From: Blastococcus sp.
GTDB lineage: Bacteria; Actinomycetota; Actinomycetes; Mycobacteriales; Geodermatophilaceae
DNA: 8,742 bases
Assembly (NCBI GenBank): GCA_025963345.1
Contig: JAOPUS010000340.1
Coordinates: 1-8,742 of the forward strand
Reading direction: 5' to 3'
Every line of letters begins with the position of its first letter. Position 1 is the stretch's first letter. The notes under the pieces are model-generated. The model was given only the letters and a program-made list of their open reading frames with translations, made no database searches and was not told where the DNA came from. The position numbers and the translations under genes are program-made. Shown here piece by piece: positions 1 to 8,383 of the stretch.

Positions 1-1021
1 GCCCGGCCTGCAGGACGTGGAACATGCCCACCCGCACGGCCTGCTGCAGTTCCTCGTCGCCCTCGATCTCGACGTCGGCCTCGTCCCAGTGCTGGTCCAG
101 CAGCTCCCGCTGCTCCCGCACCAGGCGATCCCAGCCGGCCAGCTTGGCCGTGGCCAGGGCCGCCTCGACCTGGTCGCGCAGGGCTGGGCTGGAGCGCCGC
201 GACGACCAGCCGTAGGCGAGGAACTTGACCAGCCGCAGCGAGCCGCCGGGCGGGATACGCGCGGCCAGCGTGTAGCGGGCCAGGTCGCCGTTGGCCTCGA
301 TGTCCTCGGTGCTCGTGTCCGGGATCTCGATGACGTGGTCCATGCCGGCCGCCATGCGCAGGTGGCTGCGCTTGGTCTGGTGCACGAGCACGGCCCGTCG
401 TCCGCGGCCCACGGCGAGCTCCGACTGCAGCGGCCGGGCCAGTGCGGCCGCGGCGCGCGGGTCGTCGTCCTCCGACGGCACCACCTCGTTGGCCAGCAGG
501 TCCGACTGCAGGGCCACGTAGAGGTCGCCCAGGTCGTCGGTGAGCTCCACCTTGTACTCGATGGCCGCGATCGACCGGCGCGCCAGCGACACCAGCCGGG
601 TGCTGGTGACCCGCACCGTCCGGCCGCCCGGCGAGCGCCACTCCGTGGACCGGCGGAGGACGCCGGCCCGCAGGTCGAGGGTTCGCGTGTGGTCGATGAT
701 CTCGCCGTAGTCGAGGTCGAGCGGCGAGTCCTTCACCAGCAGCCGGATCAGCTTGCCGTCGGTGACGTTGACCATCGTCTGGCCCTGCTCGGGGAACCCG
801 TAGCCGGCCTCCGCGTAGGGCAGCGGGCGCTCCTCGAAGAAGCCGTTGAGGTAGGTGCCGGGGATGACGACCGGCTCGCCCTCCTCGAACGAGCCGCGCA
901 TCCCGATGTGCCCGTTGGTCAGGGCGAACACCGACTCGTGCACCGCGAGCGAAGCGTGGTCCAGGCCGACCTCGGTCAGCGACCATGGCTCGATCGGGAA
1001 GGTCGCCCGTCCCTCCGTCAC
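1..1021 (-). CDS. Glycoside hydrolase family 65 protein, N-terminal part (3' end outside window)
   Basis: The 340 residues visible begin at a GTG (1021-1019) that overlaps the TGA of the upstream HAD gene by four bases (GTGA), which suggests translational coupling. The gene is open to the left edge, so the C-terminal half is missing. Residues 29-43 (ESVFALTNGHIGMRG) match the hallmark N-terminal motif of GH65 enzymes. The stretch to about residue 320 fits the beta-sandwich N-terminal domain, and the last visible residues (QQAVRVGMFHVLQAG, about 326-340) match the entry into the (alpha/alpha)6 catalytic barrel. The general-acid glutamate and phosphate-binding loop lie outside the window. Family members cleave maltose, trehalose, kojibiose or related disaccharides by phosphorolysis or, less often, hydrolysis, usually in the cytoplasm. 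Substrate cannot be assigned from this half. Neighbour and sequence type resemble mycobacterial Rv3401. Confidence 0.92.
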   Translation of the reverse strand, partial: MTEGRATFPIEPWSLTEVGLDHASLAVHESVFALTNGHIGMRGSFEEGEPVVIPGTYLNGFFEERPLPYAEAGYGFPEQGQTMVNVTDGKLIRLLVKDSPLDLDYGEIIDHTRTLDLRAGVLRRSTEWRSPGGRTVRVTSTRLVSLARRSIAAIEYKVELTDDLGDLYVALQSDLLANEVVPSEDDDPRAAAALARPLQSELAVGRGRRAVLVHQTKRSHLRMAAGMDHVIEIPDTSTEDIEANGDLARYTLAARIPPGGSLRLVKFLAYGWSSRRSSPALRDQVEAALATAKLAGWDRLVREQRELLDQHWDEADVEIEGDEELQQAVRVGMFHVLQAG

Positions 1022-1764
1022 GACCGGTCCCCCAGCAACTCCGACAGGTCCTGCACGACGACGTCGGCGCCCTGGGCGGCCAGCTCGTCGGCGTGGCCCA
1101 CCCGGTCGACTCCTACGACGTGGCCGAAGTTTCCCGCCCGGCCGGCGGCAACCCCGGACAAGGCGTCCTCGAAGACGGCCGCCTCGGCGGGCTCGACCCC
1201 CAGCAGGCGGGCACCGGCCAGGAAGGTGTCCGGTGCCGGCTTGCCGCGCAGCCCCTCACGGGCGGCCACGACCCCGTCGACACGGACGTCGATGAGGTCG
1301 GCGAACCCGGCTGCGTCGATGACCTGCTCGCCGTTGGCCGACGCGGTGACCACCGCCGTCGCGAGCCCGGCGTCCTTCACGGCCTTCAGGTAGGTCACCG
1401 AGCCCGGATAGACCTCGACCCCGTGCTCCTCGAGCTCCTTCAGCACGAGCGCGTTCTTGCGGGAGGCGATGCCCTGAACGGTGGACGCGTCGGCCGGATC
1501 GCCCGGTGAGCCCTCCGGCAGGGTGACCCCCCGGCTGGCCAGGAAGTCGCGGACGCCGTCGGCGCGGGCCTTGCCGTCGACGAAGCGGTTGTAGTCCAGC
1601 TGGCTGAACTCGGGCGCCCCGGGCTCGTGGGCCCGCAGGAACTCGTCGAAGGTGCGCTTCCAGGCGGCCATGTGCACGGTCGCCGTCCGGGTCAGTACCC
1701 CGTCGAGATCGAACAGGCAGGCGCGAATGGAATCCGGGAGGCCCAGGGACCCAGGAGCTGGCAC
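1018..1764 (-). CDS. Beta-phosphoglucomutase-family HAD hydrolase
   Basis: This is a 248-residue HAD subfamily IA protein, probably converting beta-glucose-1-phosphate to glucose-6-phosphate, or acting as a related sugar-phosphate phosphatase. Motif I is FDLDGVLT (nucleophile Asp19, acid/base Asp21). A helical cap follows with a VDGKARADG segment at 62-70, whose Arg67 probably contacts phosphate. Motif II is VVTASANG around Thr140, motif III is GKPAPDTF with Lys175, and motif IV is FEDALSG with Glu199-Asp200. All catalytic positions are present. The late block around 196-216 (AAVFEDALSGVAAGRAGNF) looks very like Rv3400 of M. tuberculosis, which also precedes a GH65 gene. The product of a GH65 phosphorylase is the substrate of this enzyme, so the operon makes biochemical sense. 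The start is a GTG at 1764 with no Shine-Dalgarno; a -10 box six bases upstream points to a leaderless transcript. Confidence 0.93.
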   Translation of the reverse strand: MPAPGSLGLPDSIRACLFDLDGVLTRTATVHMAAWKRTFDEFLRAHEPGAPEFSQLDYNRFVDGKARADGVRDFLASRGVTLPEGSPGDPADASTVQGIASRKNALVLKELEEHGVEVYPGSVTYLKAVKDAGLATAVVTASANGEQVIDAAGFADLIDVRVDGVVAAREGLRGKPAPDTFLAGARLLGVEPAEAAVFEDALSGVAAGRAGNFGHVVGVDRVGHADELAAQGADVVVQDLSELLGDRS

Positions 1765-1770
1765 GAGGCG

Positions 1771-1776
1771 ACGCTA
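1771..1776 (-). promoter_or_regulatory. Probable -10 box of the HAD-GH65 operon (leaderless)
   Basis: On the minus strand this reads TAGCGT, fitting the actinobacterial TANNNT -10 pattern. Only six bases separate it from the GTG start at 1764, so transcription should begin at or next to the start codon. There is no purine-rich ribosome binding site. A clear -35 element is not visible. A 10-bp perfect palindrome, CCGGCGCCGG (1777-1786), abuts the box in the spacer and could be an operator, though such strings also arise by chance at this GC content. Confidence 0.55.
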
Positions 1777-1886
1777 CCGGCGCCGGACCTCCACCACGTG
1801 TCAGGAAGGCTGCAGTCGTGGAACGGCGTCCGCCCCGGCCCATCCGGCCCCACGCGTCCCGTCGAGCGGTCCCGCGACGCCGTGCC

Positions 1887-1892
1887 TAGGGT
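1887..1892 (+). promoter_or_regulatory. Probable -10 box of the PEBP gene
   Basis: TAGGGT matches the TANNNT pattern and lies 40 bases before the ATG at 1933, leaving a leader of roughly 34 bases. No good -35 hexamer is seen at the usual distance. The 168-bp gap between the divergent HAD and PEBP genes thus appears to hold one promoter for each direction. Confidence 0.5.
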
Positions 1893-1917
1893 CCACTGCG
1901 GGAACCAACCCCCGACC

Positions 1918-1923
1918 GAGGAG
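1918..1923 (+). promoter_or_regulatory. Ribosome binding site of the PEBP gene
   Basis: GAGGAG lies nine bases before the ATG at 1933, a good Shine-Dalgarno position. It fixes this ATG as the start even though the same frame stays open far upstream. Confidence 0.75.
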
Positions 1924-1932
1924 ACAACCATC

Positions 1933-2478
1933 ATGGCCGACCGGCCAACGCCGCCCAACCCCTACGACTTCCTCCCCCAGGTGCCGAGCTTCTCGGTGAC
2001 CAGCACCGACGTGTCCGAGGGCACGGCCCTGCCGATGCCGCAGGTCAGCGGAGTCATGGGCGCCGGTGGCGAGGACCGCTCCCCCCAGCTGTCCTGGTCC
2101 GGGTTCCCCGAGGGGACCAAGAGCTTCGCGGTGACGGTGTACGACCCCGACGCACCGACGGCCAGCGGCTTCTGGCACTGGGCGGTCGCGAACATCCCGC
2201 TATCGGTGACCGAGCTGCCGAGCGGGGCCGGCGACAGGGACGGCCCGCAGCTGCCCGCGGGGTCGACCCAGCTGCGCAACGACGGCGGGTTCGCCGGCTA
2301 CGTGGGCGCCGCTCCCCCGTCCGGGCACGGCCCGCACCGCTACTTCGTGGTCGTCCACGCGGTCGACACCGACACCCTCGACGTCACCGCGGACACGACG
2401 CCCGCCGTCCTGGGTTTCAACCTGTTCTTCCACACGCTGGGTCGCGCCACGCTCGTGGGGACCTACGAGGAGAGCTGA
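1933..2478 (+). CDS. YbhB/YbcL-type phosphatidylethanolamine-binding protein (PEBP / Raf kinase inhibitor-like)
   Basis: This 181-residue cytoplasmic protein has no signal peptide or membrane segment. Near residues 67-85 it carries the family signature DPDAPTASGFWHWAVANIP (the DPDxP motif and the buried HW), and it continues with GYVGAAPPSGHGPHRYFVVVHA, the second PEBP signature (PxxG.HRY.F). Together these form the conserved anion-binding pocket. The length matches bacterial YbhB/YbcL proteins and mycobacterial Rv2140c. In bacteria the physiological role is poorly defined; binding of phospholipid head groups or phosphorylated ligands is suggested by the family fold only. It has its own -10 box and a good ribosome binding site, is divergent from the HAD-GH65 operon and convergent with the GNAT gene, with which it shares a hairpin at the 3' ends. 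It appears monocistronic. Confidence 0.94.
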   Translation: MADRPTPPNPYDFLPQVPSFSVTSTDVSEGTALPMPQVSGVMGAGGEDRSPQLSWSGFPEGTKSFAVTVYDPDAPTASGFWHWAVANIPLSVTELPSGAGDRDGPQLPAGSTQLRNDGGFAGYVGAAPPSGHGPHRYFVVVHAVDTDTLDVTADTTPAVLGFNLFFHTLGRATLVGTYEES

Positions 2479-2490
2479 GCGCGGCTCAGC
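2474..2490. terminator. Bidirectional hairpin shared by the convergent PEBP and GNAT genes
   Basis: GCTGAGC-GCG-GCTCAGC is a perfect 7-bp stem with a 3-base loop. The PEBP stop TGA (2476-2478) is in the left arm and the GNAT stop (TCA on plus, 2486-2488) is in the right arm, so one element closes both genes. It has no U tract, as is common for actinobacterial terminators. Its role as a terminator is inference. Confidence 0.6.
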
Positions 2491-3298
2491 CGGCCGCGCG
2501 CGGCTCGGCGACGGCGGTGGTGGCCAGGCGGGCGAACCCGACTCGCTCGTAGATCCGCGCGACGTCATCGTCACCAGCGGCGAGGAAGACCATGTCCGCG
2601 GTCTCGGCGGCGTGGGCGACGAGGGCCGAGGTGATGCCGGCGCCCAGGCCGCGCCCGCGCAGCCGCGGCAACGTGGCCACGCCGACGACCTCGCTGACCT
2701 CGGTCCCGTCGACGTCGACCGGCTGATGGGACCCCACGGCCACCGGCTCGCCGTTCTCGACGGCCACCATCATCACGGTGCGGCCGGAGGCGATCCGCTC
2801 GCGGAGCGCGTCCGTGCGGGCGAGCGCCTCGGCCGAGGTGTCCAGCGGCACGGCCCGGACGTCGCGGGCGCCGCCGGGGTAGGCGAAGGCGGTCGCGGCC
2901 ACCCGCTGGTAACGCGCGATCTCCGGGTCCTCGGCGCCCACGATGTAGAGGCGGACACCGGCCGGGAGCAGCAGCTCGACCGGGTCGACCGCCACCAGCA
3001 GCGGCAGCTCCTCCACGGCGAGCCCGGCCGCGCGGGCCGCGGCGGCCGTCTCCGGCGAGCGCTCCGGCACCCATTCCACCGCGGCGGGCAGGTCGGCTGC
3101 CTGCTGCAGGGCGACAGCCGCGCGGACGTCGTCGATGGTCACCGGTCCGCCCTCGGGCCGCGGCCGGGCCGGATAGGGCCAGGCGGGGTCACCGAGGGGG
3201 ACGTCGAGGGCGCCGGCGGACTGGATCCGAGCGTCCGGCAGGGGTGCTGCGGCGAAGTAGCGCTCGATGCAGTCGAGCAGCCCCGGACGGGTCGGCAC
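2486..3298 (-). CDS. GNAT family N-acetyltransferase
   Basis: This 270-residue protein has its GNAT domain in the C-terminal half. Motif A is VVGVATLPRLRGRGLGAG (about 204-221), containing the R-G-R-G-L-G acetyl-CoA pyrophosphate loop, and motif B is YERVGF (250-255). The first 115 residues or so form a region I do not recognise; it has an LP/AAV-rich stretch and may be a degenerate second GNAT-like fold. Acceptor substrate is unknown. The frame is open far upstream, but the GTG at 3298 is preferred because a TAGGGT -10 box sits seven bases before it, and everything upstream falls in the coaA promoter region and then antisense to coaA. Its only close partner is the divergent coaA gene, 114 bp away. 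It is convergent with the PEBP gene, with seven bases between stop codons. Confidence 0.88.
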   Translation of the reverse strand: MPTRPGLLDCIERYFAAAPLPDARIQSAGALDVPLGDPAWPYPARPRPEGGPVTIDDVRAAVALQQAADLPAAVEWVPERSPETAAAARAAGLAVEELPLLVAVDPVELLLPAGVRLYIVGAEDPEIARYQRVAATAFAYPGGARDVRAVPLDTSAEALARTDALRERIASGRTVMMVAVENGEPVAVGSHQPVDVDGTEVSEVVGVATLPRLRGRGLGAGITSALVAHAAETADMVFLAAGDDDVARIYERVGFARLATTAVAEPRAAG

Positions 3299-3305
3299 AC
3301 GCAGA

Positions 3306-3311
3306 ACCCTA
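3306..3311 (-). promoter_or_regulatory. Probable -10 box of the GNAT gene (leaderless)
   Basis: The minus strand reads TAGGGT, seven bases before the GTG at 3298, with no Shine-Dalgarno sequence. This arrangement predicts a leaderless transcript and supports the chosen start. No -35 element is evident. Confidence 0.5.
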
Positions 3312-3362
3312 GACGCGGTCGCCGTGGGCCGGCCGCCGCCCGGCCGGTTCGGCCCCCCGGCC

Positions 3363-3376
3363 CACCCGGGCGGGTG
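3363..3376. repeat. 14-bp palindrome upstream of coaA
   Basis: CACCCG-GG-CGGGTG lies 36 bp before the coaA ATG and 65 bp before the divergent GNAT start. It could be an operator for either gene. An FseI-type GGCCGGCC (3327-3334) and several GGCCGG/CCGGCC strings lie nearby. No convincing TANNNT box for coaA is visible in this 114-bp gap. The extreme GC content makes chance palindromes likely. Confidence 0.3.
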
Positions 3377-3412
3377 ACCCACACGTTCGGCGGAGGCGCC
3401 CCGGACGGCACG

Positions 3413-4375
3413 ATGGACGGCGTGACGTCGGAAACGCGCAGCTCGGTCTCGCCTTACGCGGTGTTCGACCGCGCCTCGTGGCGAGCCCTCGCCGCCGGTT
3501 CCCGGCTGCCCCTCGACGAGGCGGAACTGCGCGCCCTGGCCACCTTCGGCGACCGGATCGACCTCGACGAGGTCGCCACCGTCTACCTCCCCCTGGCCGA
3601 ACTGCTCGACCTGCACGTCGCGGCAAGCCGGCGGCTGTGGGCGGCGCAGGCGGAGTTCCTCGGGAACACCACCGCCAAGGTCCCCTTCGTCATCGCCGTC
3701 GCCGGCAGCGTCGCTGTGGGCAAGAGCACCACCGCACGGCTGCTGCAGACCCTGCTGTCCGCGGCACCGGGGTCCCCCCGGGTCGACCTCGTCACCACCG
3801 ACGGCTTCCTGATGCCGAATGCGGCCCTGGAGGCGCGGGGACTGCTCGGCCGCAAGGGCTTCCCGGAGAGCTACGACCGGCGGGCGCTGATCCGCTTCCT
3901 CGCCGACGTGAAGTCCGGTCGCGAGAAGGTGTTCGCGCCGGTCTACGACCACCAGTCCTACGACATCGTCCCGGGGAAGCGCCAAGCCGTCGACCGGCCC
4001 GACATCCTCGTGGTCGAAGGGCTCAACGTCCTGCAGGCCGGACGGCGGACCGACGGCACCGCCCCCGAGGTGTTCCTCTCCGACTTCTTCGACTTCTCGG
4101 TCTACGTCGACGCCGCCGAGGCCGACATCCAGAGCTGGTACGTGGAGCGATTCCTGGCGCTGCGCCGGACGGCCTTCCAGGACAGCACCGCCTACTTCCA
4201 CCGTTTCGCCGGGCTCACCGACAACCAGGCCCGCGAGACCGCCCAGGGCATCTGGGCCGCCGTCAACGGGCCGAACCTGCGCAGCAACATTGCCCCGACC
4301 CGGTCGCGGGCCCGCCTCGTCCTGCAGAAGGCCAACGATCATTCCGTGCGCCGCGTCCTGCTCCGCAAGCTCTGA
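3413..4375 (+). CDS. coaA: Type I pantothenate kinase
   Basis: This 320-residue enzyme phosphorylates pantothenate with ATP, the first and rate-limiting step of coenzyme A synthesis, in the cytosol. The N-terminal SPYAVFDRASWRAL (about 13-26) is typical of actinobacterial CoaA. The Walker A loop is GSVAVGKST (98-106, Lys104), followed by the family-specific LVTTDGFLMPNA, RKGFPESYDRRAL, VYDHQSYDIVPG, DILVVEGLNVLQ and FFDFSVYVDA blocks. The C-terminal NLRSNIAPTRSRARLVLQK and HSVRRVLLRKL match the M. tuberculosis enzyme closely. Arg109, just after the P-loop, is in the position tied to CoA feedback binding in E. coli. The start is either ATG 3413 or in-frame GTG 3422; GGAGG at 3392-3396 is 16 bases from the ATG, so neither is decisive. 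Length matches the family. It stands alone, ending before a strong hairpin. Confidence 0.97.
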   Translation: MDGVTSETRSSVSPYAVFDRASWRALAAGSRLPLDEAELRALATFGDRIDLDEVATVYLPLAELLDLHVAASRRLWAAQAEFLGNTTAKVPFVIAVAGSVAVGKSTTARLLQTLLSAAPGSPRVDLVTTDGFLMPNAALEARGLLGRKGFPESYDRRALIRFLADVKSGREKVFAPVYDHQSYDIVPGKRQAVDRPDILVVEGLNVLQAGRRTDGTAPEVFLSDFFDFSVYVDAAEADIQSWYVERFLALRRTAFQDSTAYFHRFAGLTDNQARETAQGIWAAVNGPNLRSNIAPTRSRARLVLQKANDHSVRRVLLRKL

Positions 4376-4420
4376 CCCGACCGACTCGCCGTTCCGACCT
4401 GCGGTGATGCCGCGGTGTCA

Positions 4421-4455
4421 CCGGAGGAGTTGGCAGTAGCTGACGACTCCTCCGG
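4421..4455. terminator. Long hairpin after coaA
   Basis: CCGGAGGAGT (4421-4430) pairs perfectly with ACTCCTCCGG (4446-4455) around a 15-base loop. Flanking TCA before the left arm and GTGA after the right arm would extend the stem past a bulged G. The loop contains CAG-TAG-CTG and may fold further. It begins 45 bases after the coaA stop and has no U tract. A coaA terminator is the simplest reading; an attenuator-like element for the next gene is an alternative. Confidence 0.6.
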
Positions 4456-4462
4456 GTGATGT

Positions 4463-4478
4463 GGTGACGTGCATCACT
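4463..4478. promoter_or_regulatory. CRP/FNR-type candidate site upstream of the DUF5999 gene
   Basis: GGTGA-CGTGCA-TCACT has the exact GTGA-N6-TCAC spacing of the CRP consensus TGTGA-N6-TCACA used by mycobacterial Crp and corynebacterial GlxR, with both outer bases off consensus. It lies inside a second inverted repeat, GTGATG (4456-4461) and CATCAC (4472-4477). It is 107 bp before the DUF5999 ATG, within activating range if the promoter lies in the less GC-rich stretch 4500-4550. Binding is inference. Confidence 0.4.
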
Positions 4479-4584
4479 CGGCGTCGCGTCAGTCGGAGCG
4501 CACACTTGGCAGAATCCCGTAATCGGATGAACACGCTAAGTAAATCTCGGCACCGTGCCGGGAGCCCGGACGGATGGAACTGCG
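4479..4584 (+). promoter_or_regulatory. Less GC-rich leader/promoter stretch of the DUF5999 gene
   Basis: Base composition falls visibly here, notably in 4503-4550 (TTGGCAGAATCCCGTAATCG at 4506-4525, then ACGCTAAGTAAATCTC at 4533-4548). TTGGCA (4506-4511) could be a -35 element, but no hexamer fits TANNNT at 16-19 bases downstream, so no promoter is assigned. Weak GGA repeats at 4572-4578 may act as the ribosome binding site for the ATG at 4585. Confidence 0.35.
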
Positions 4585-4788
4585 ATGTGCCACCACGTAA
4601 CGACCTGCCCCGACGCCACCAGCGAGGCACGTGACCTCGCCGCCGTCGTCAGCAGCCACCCCGAGCAGGGGTGGAGCCTGCTGTGCAACGGCGTCGTCCT
4701 CTTCGACGATGACGGCGAACTGCTCCCCGACGGCCGCGCCGTCCCGGACCACCACACCTGGCTGGCCCCCGAGCTCGCCGGCGCCTGA
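4585..4788 (+). CDS. DUF5999 family small protein
   Basis: This 67-residue protein matches, from memory, the small actinobacterial family DUF5999 common in Streptomyces. The conserved core HPEQGWSLLCNGVVLFDD (25-42) is followed by GELLPDG (44-50). The N-terminus MCHHVTTC places Cys2, His3, His4 and Cys8 close together, with Cys34 in the core, so metal binding is possible but unproven. It has no signal peptide or membrane helix and is acidic. Function is unknown. The frame opens at a GTG at 4555, but the ATG at 4585 is chosen because family members begin with MC(Q/H)H and the residues before it look untranslated. It has its own regulatory leader and is convergent with a broken DinB gene; a hairpin follows directly after the stop. 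Confidence 0.85.
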   Translation: MCHHVTTCPDATSEARDLAAVVSSHPEQGWSLLCNGVVLFDDDGELLPDGRAVPDHHTWLAPELAGA

Positions 4789-4794
4789 CCCCCC

Positions 4795-4812
4795 GGCGGG
4801 CTCAGTCCCGCC
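4795..4812. terminator. Hairpin between the DUF5999 gene and the DinB remnant
   Basis: GGCGGG-CTCAGT-CCCGCC is a perfect 6-bp stem with a 6-base loop, seven bases after the DUF5999 stop. The stop of the DinB remnant on the minus strand (4802-4804) lies in the loop, so the element could terminate transcription in both directions, including read-through from gcvP. Confidence 0.5.
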
Positions 4813-5276
4813 TGGCCTCGCCGGCAACGCGCTCGAGCCGCTCGCGGTAGCCCCGCCACCAGCCCTCGCCGTGCTCCGGAAGGTTGTCGCCGACGGTCTG
4901 CAGGCCCACGGAGCCGTCGACCGGCTCGCGTACGAAGTCGGATGCCCGGCGTGCCGATGGGTCTCGGCGGCGACGTGCAGGAGCACCCGGTGCAGGCTCA
5001 CCTCGCGCCCGCCCGGCCCCCACCAGGGGACCCGGCCGACGGCGCCGAGCCCGAGTGCGTCGACCGCCGCCTCCACGTATGCCCACGCCCCGCGGTACGC
5101 CGCAACGATCTGCTCGCGGGACTCCTCGGCCGTGGCCCACATGTCGTCGTTGGCCTCGTAGCCGTCGTCGAACCCGGGTGCGGCCGCTCGGTCGGCCGGC
5201 CGACCGGGATGCCCACGTAGCCCAGCTCGACGACCGTCAGGTGCTTGACCAGACCGAGCAGATCGGTGCCGGTCAT
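4802..5276 (-). pseudogene. DinB/DUF664 family gene, 5'-truncated with two frameshifts
   Basis: The family sequence is spread over three frames. From ATG 5276: MTGTDLLGLVKHLTVVELGY with GIPVGRP. Then in a second frame: DRAAAPGFDDGYEANDDMW, ATAEESREQIVAAYRGAWAY, VPWWGPGGREVSLHRVLLHV and AAETHRHAGH. Then in a third frame: DFVREPVDGSVGLQTVGDNL, EGWWRGYRERLERVAGEA and a stop. Each join needs one base restored: the first inside the palindrome 5189-5206, the second between 4941 and 4942, where one added base gives the family-typical HAGHADFVRE. The repaired protein would be 158 residues. Relatives carry about 35-45 more N-terminal residues before the TGTNLLGLVKHL block, and these are absent, because gcvP ends only 46 bases upstream. 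DUF664 members are four-helix-bundle proteins with metal-binding histidines and largely unknown substrates. Sequencing error could explain the shifts but not the missing N-terminus. Confidence 0.82.
5189..5206. repeat. 18-bp perfect palindrome inside the DinB remnant
   Basis: CGGTCGGCCGGCCGACCG is a perfect inverted repeat without a spacer. It covers the position where the DinB reading frame shifts. Such a sequence can extrude a cruciform or promote polymerase slippage, and can also cause a sequencing compression error. Confidence 0.85.
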
Positions 5277-5322
5277 GGCCGAGACTCCGCCAGCGCCTAC
5301 CGACAGGACGATCCGGGTCCGG

Positions 5323-8370
<3,048 letters not shown>

Positions 8371-8377
8371 TGCTGCG

Positions 8378-8383
8378 ACGCTA
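8378..8383 (-). promoter_or_regulatory. Probable -10 box of gcvP (leaderless)
   Basis: TAGCGT on the minus strand lies seven bases before the gcvP ATG, with no Shine-Dalgarno in between. The surrounding GGTAGCGTCGC is identical to the string in front of the HAD gene. No -35 hexamer is obvious. If transcription starts here, a glycine riboswitch leader is excluded, and I found none of its conserved strings upstream. Confidence 0.55.

Noticed and set aside
17..1393. Long plus-strand open frame
   Set aside because: It is antisense to the GH65 and HAD genes, has no recognisable domain, and is of the Arg/Gly/Ala-rich type that high-GC DNA gives opposite real genes.
2612..3412. Upstream continuation of the coaA frame
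   Set aside because: It is antisense to the GNAT gene; CoaA homologues begin near 3413, giving the normal length.
3299..4342. Upstream continuation of the GNAT frame to a start at 4342
   Set aside because: It is antisense to coaA; the leaderless -10 box fixes the start at 3298 and the extra residues show no domain.
4489..5142. 217-residue minus-strand frame treated as a full gene
   Set aside because: Only its first part is DinB-like; after the second frameshift it runs antisense to the DUF5999 gene and its promoter.
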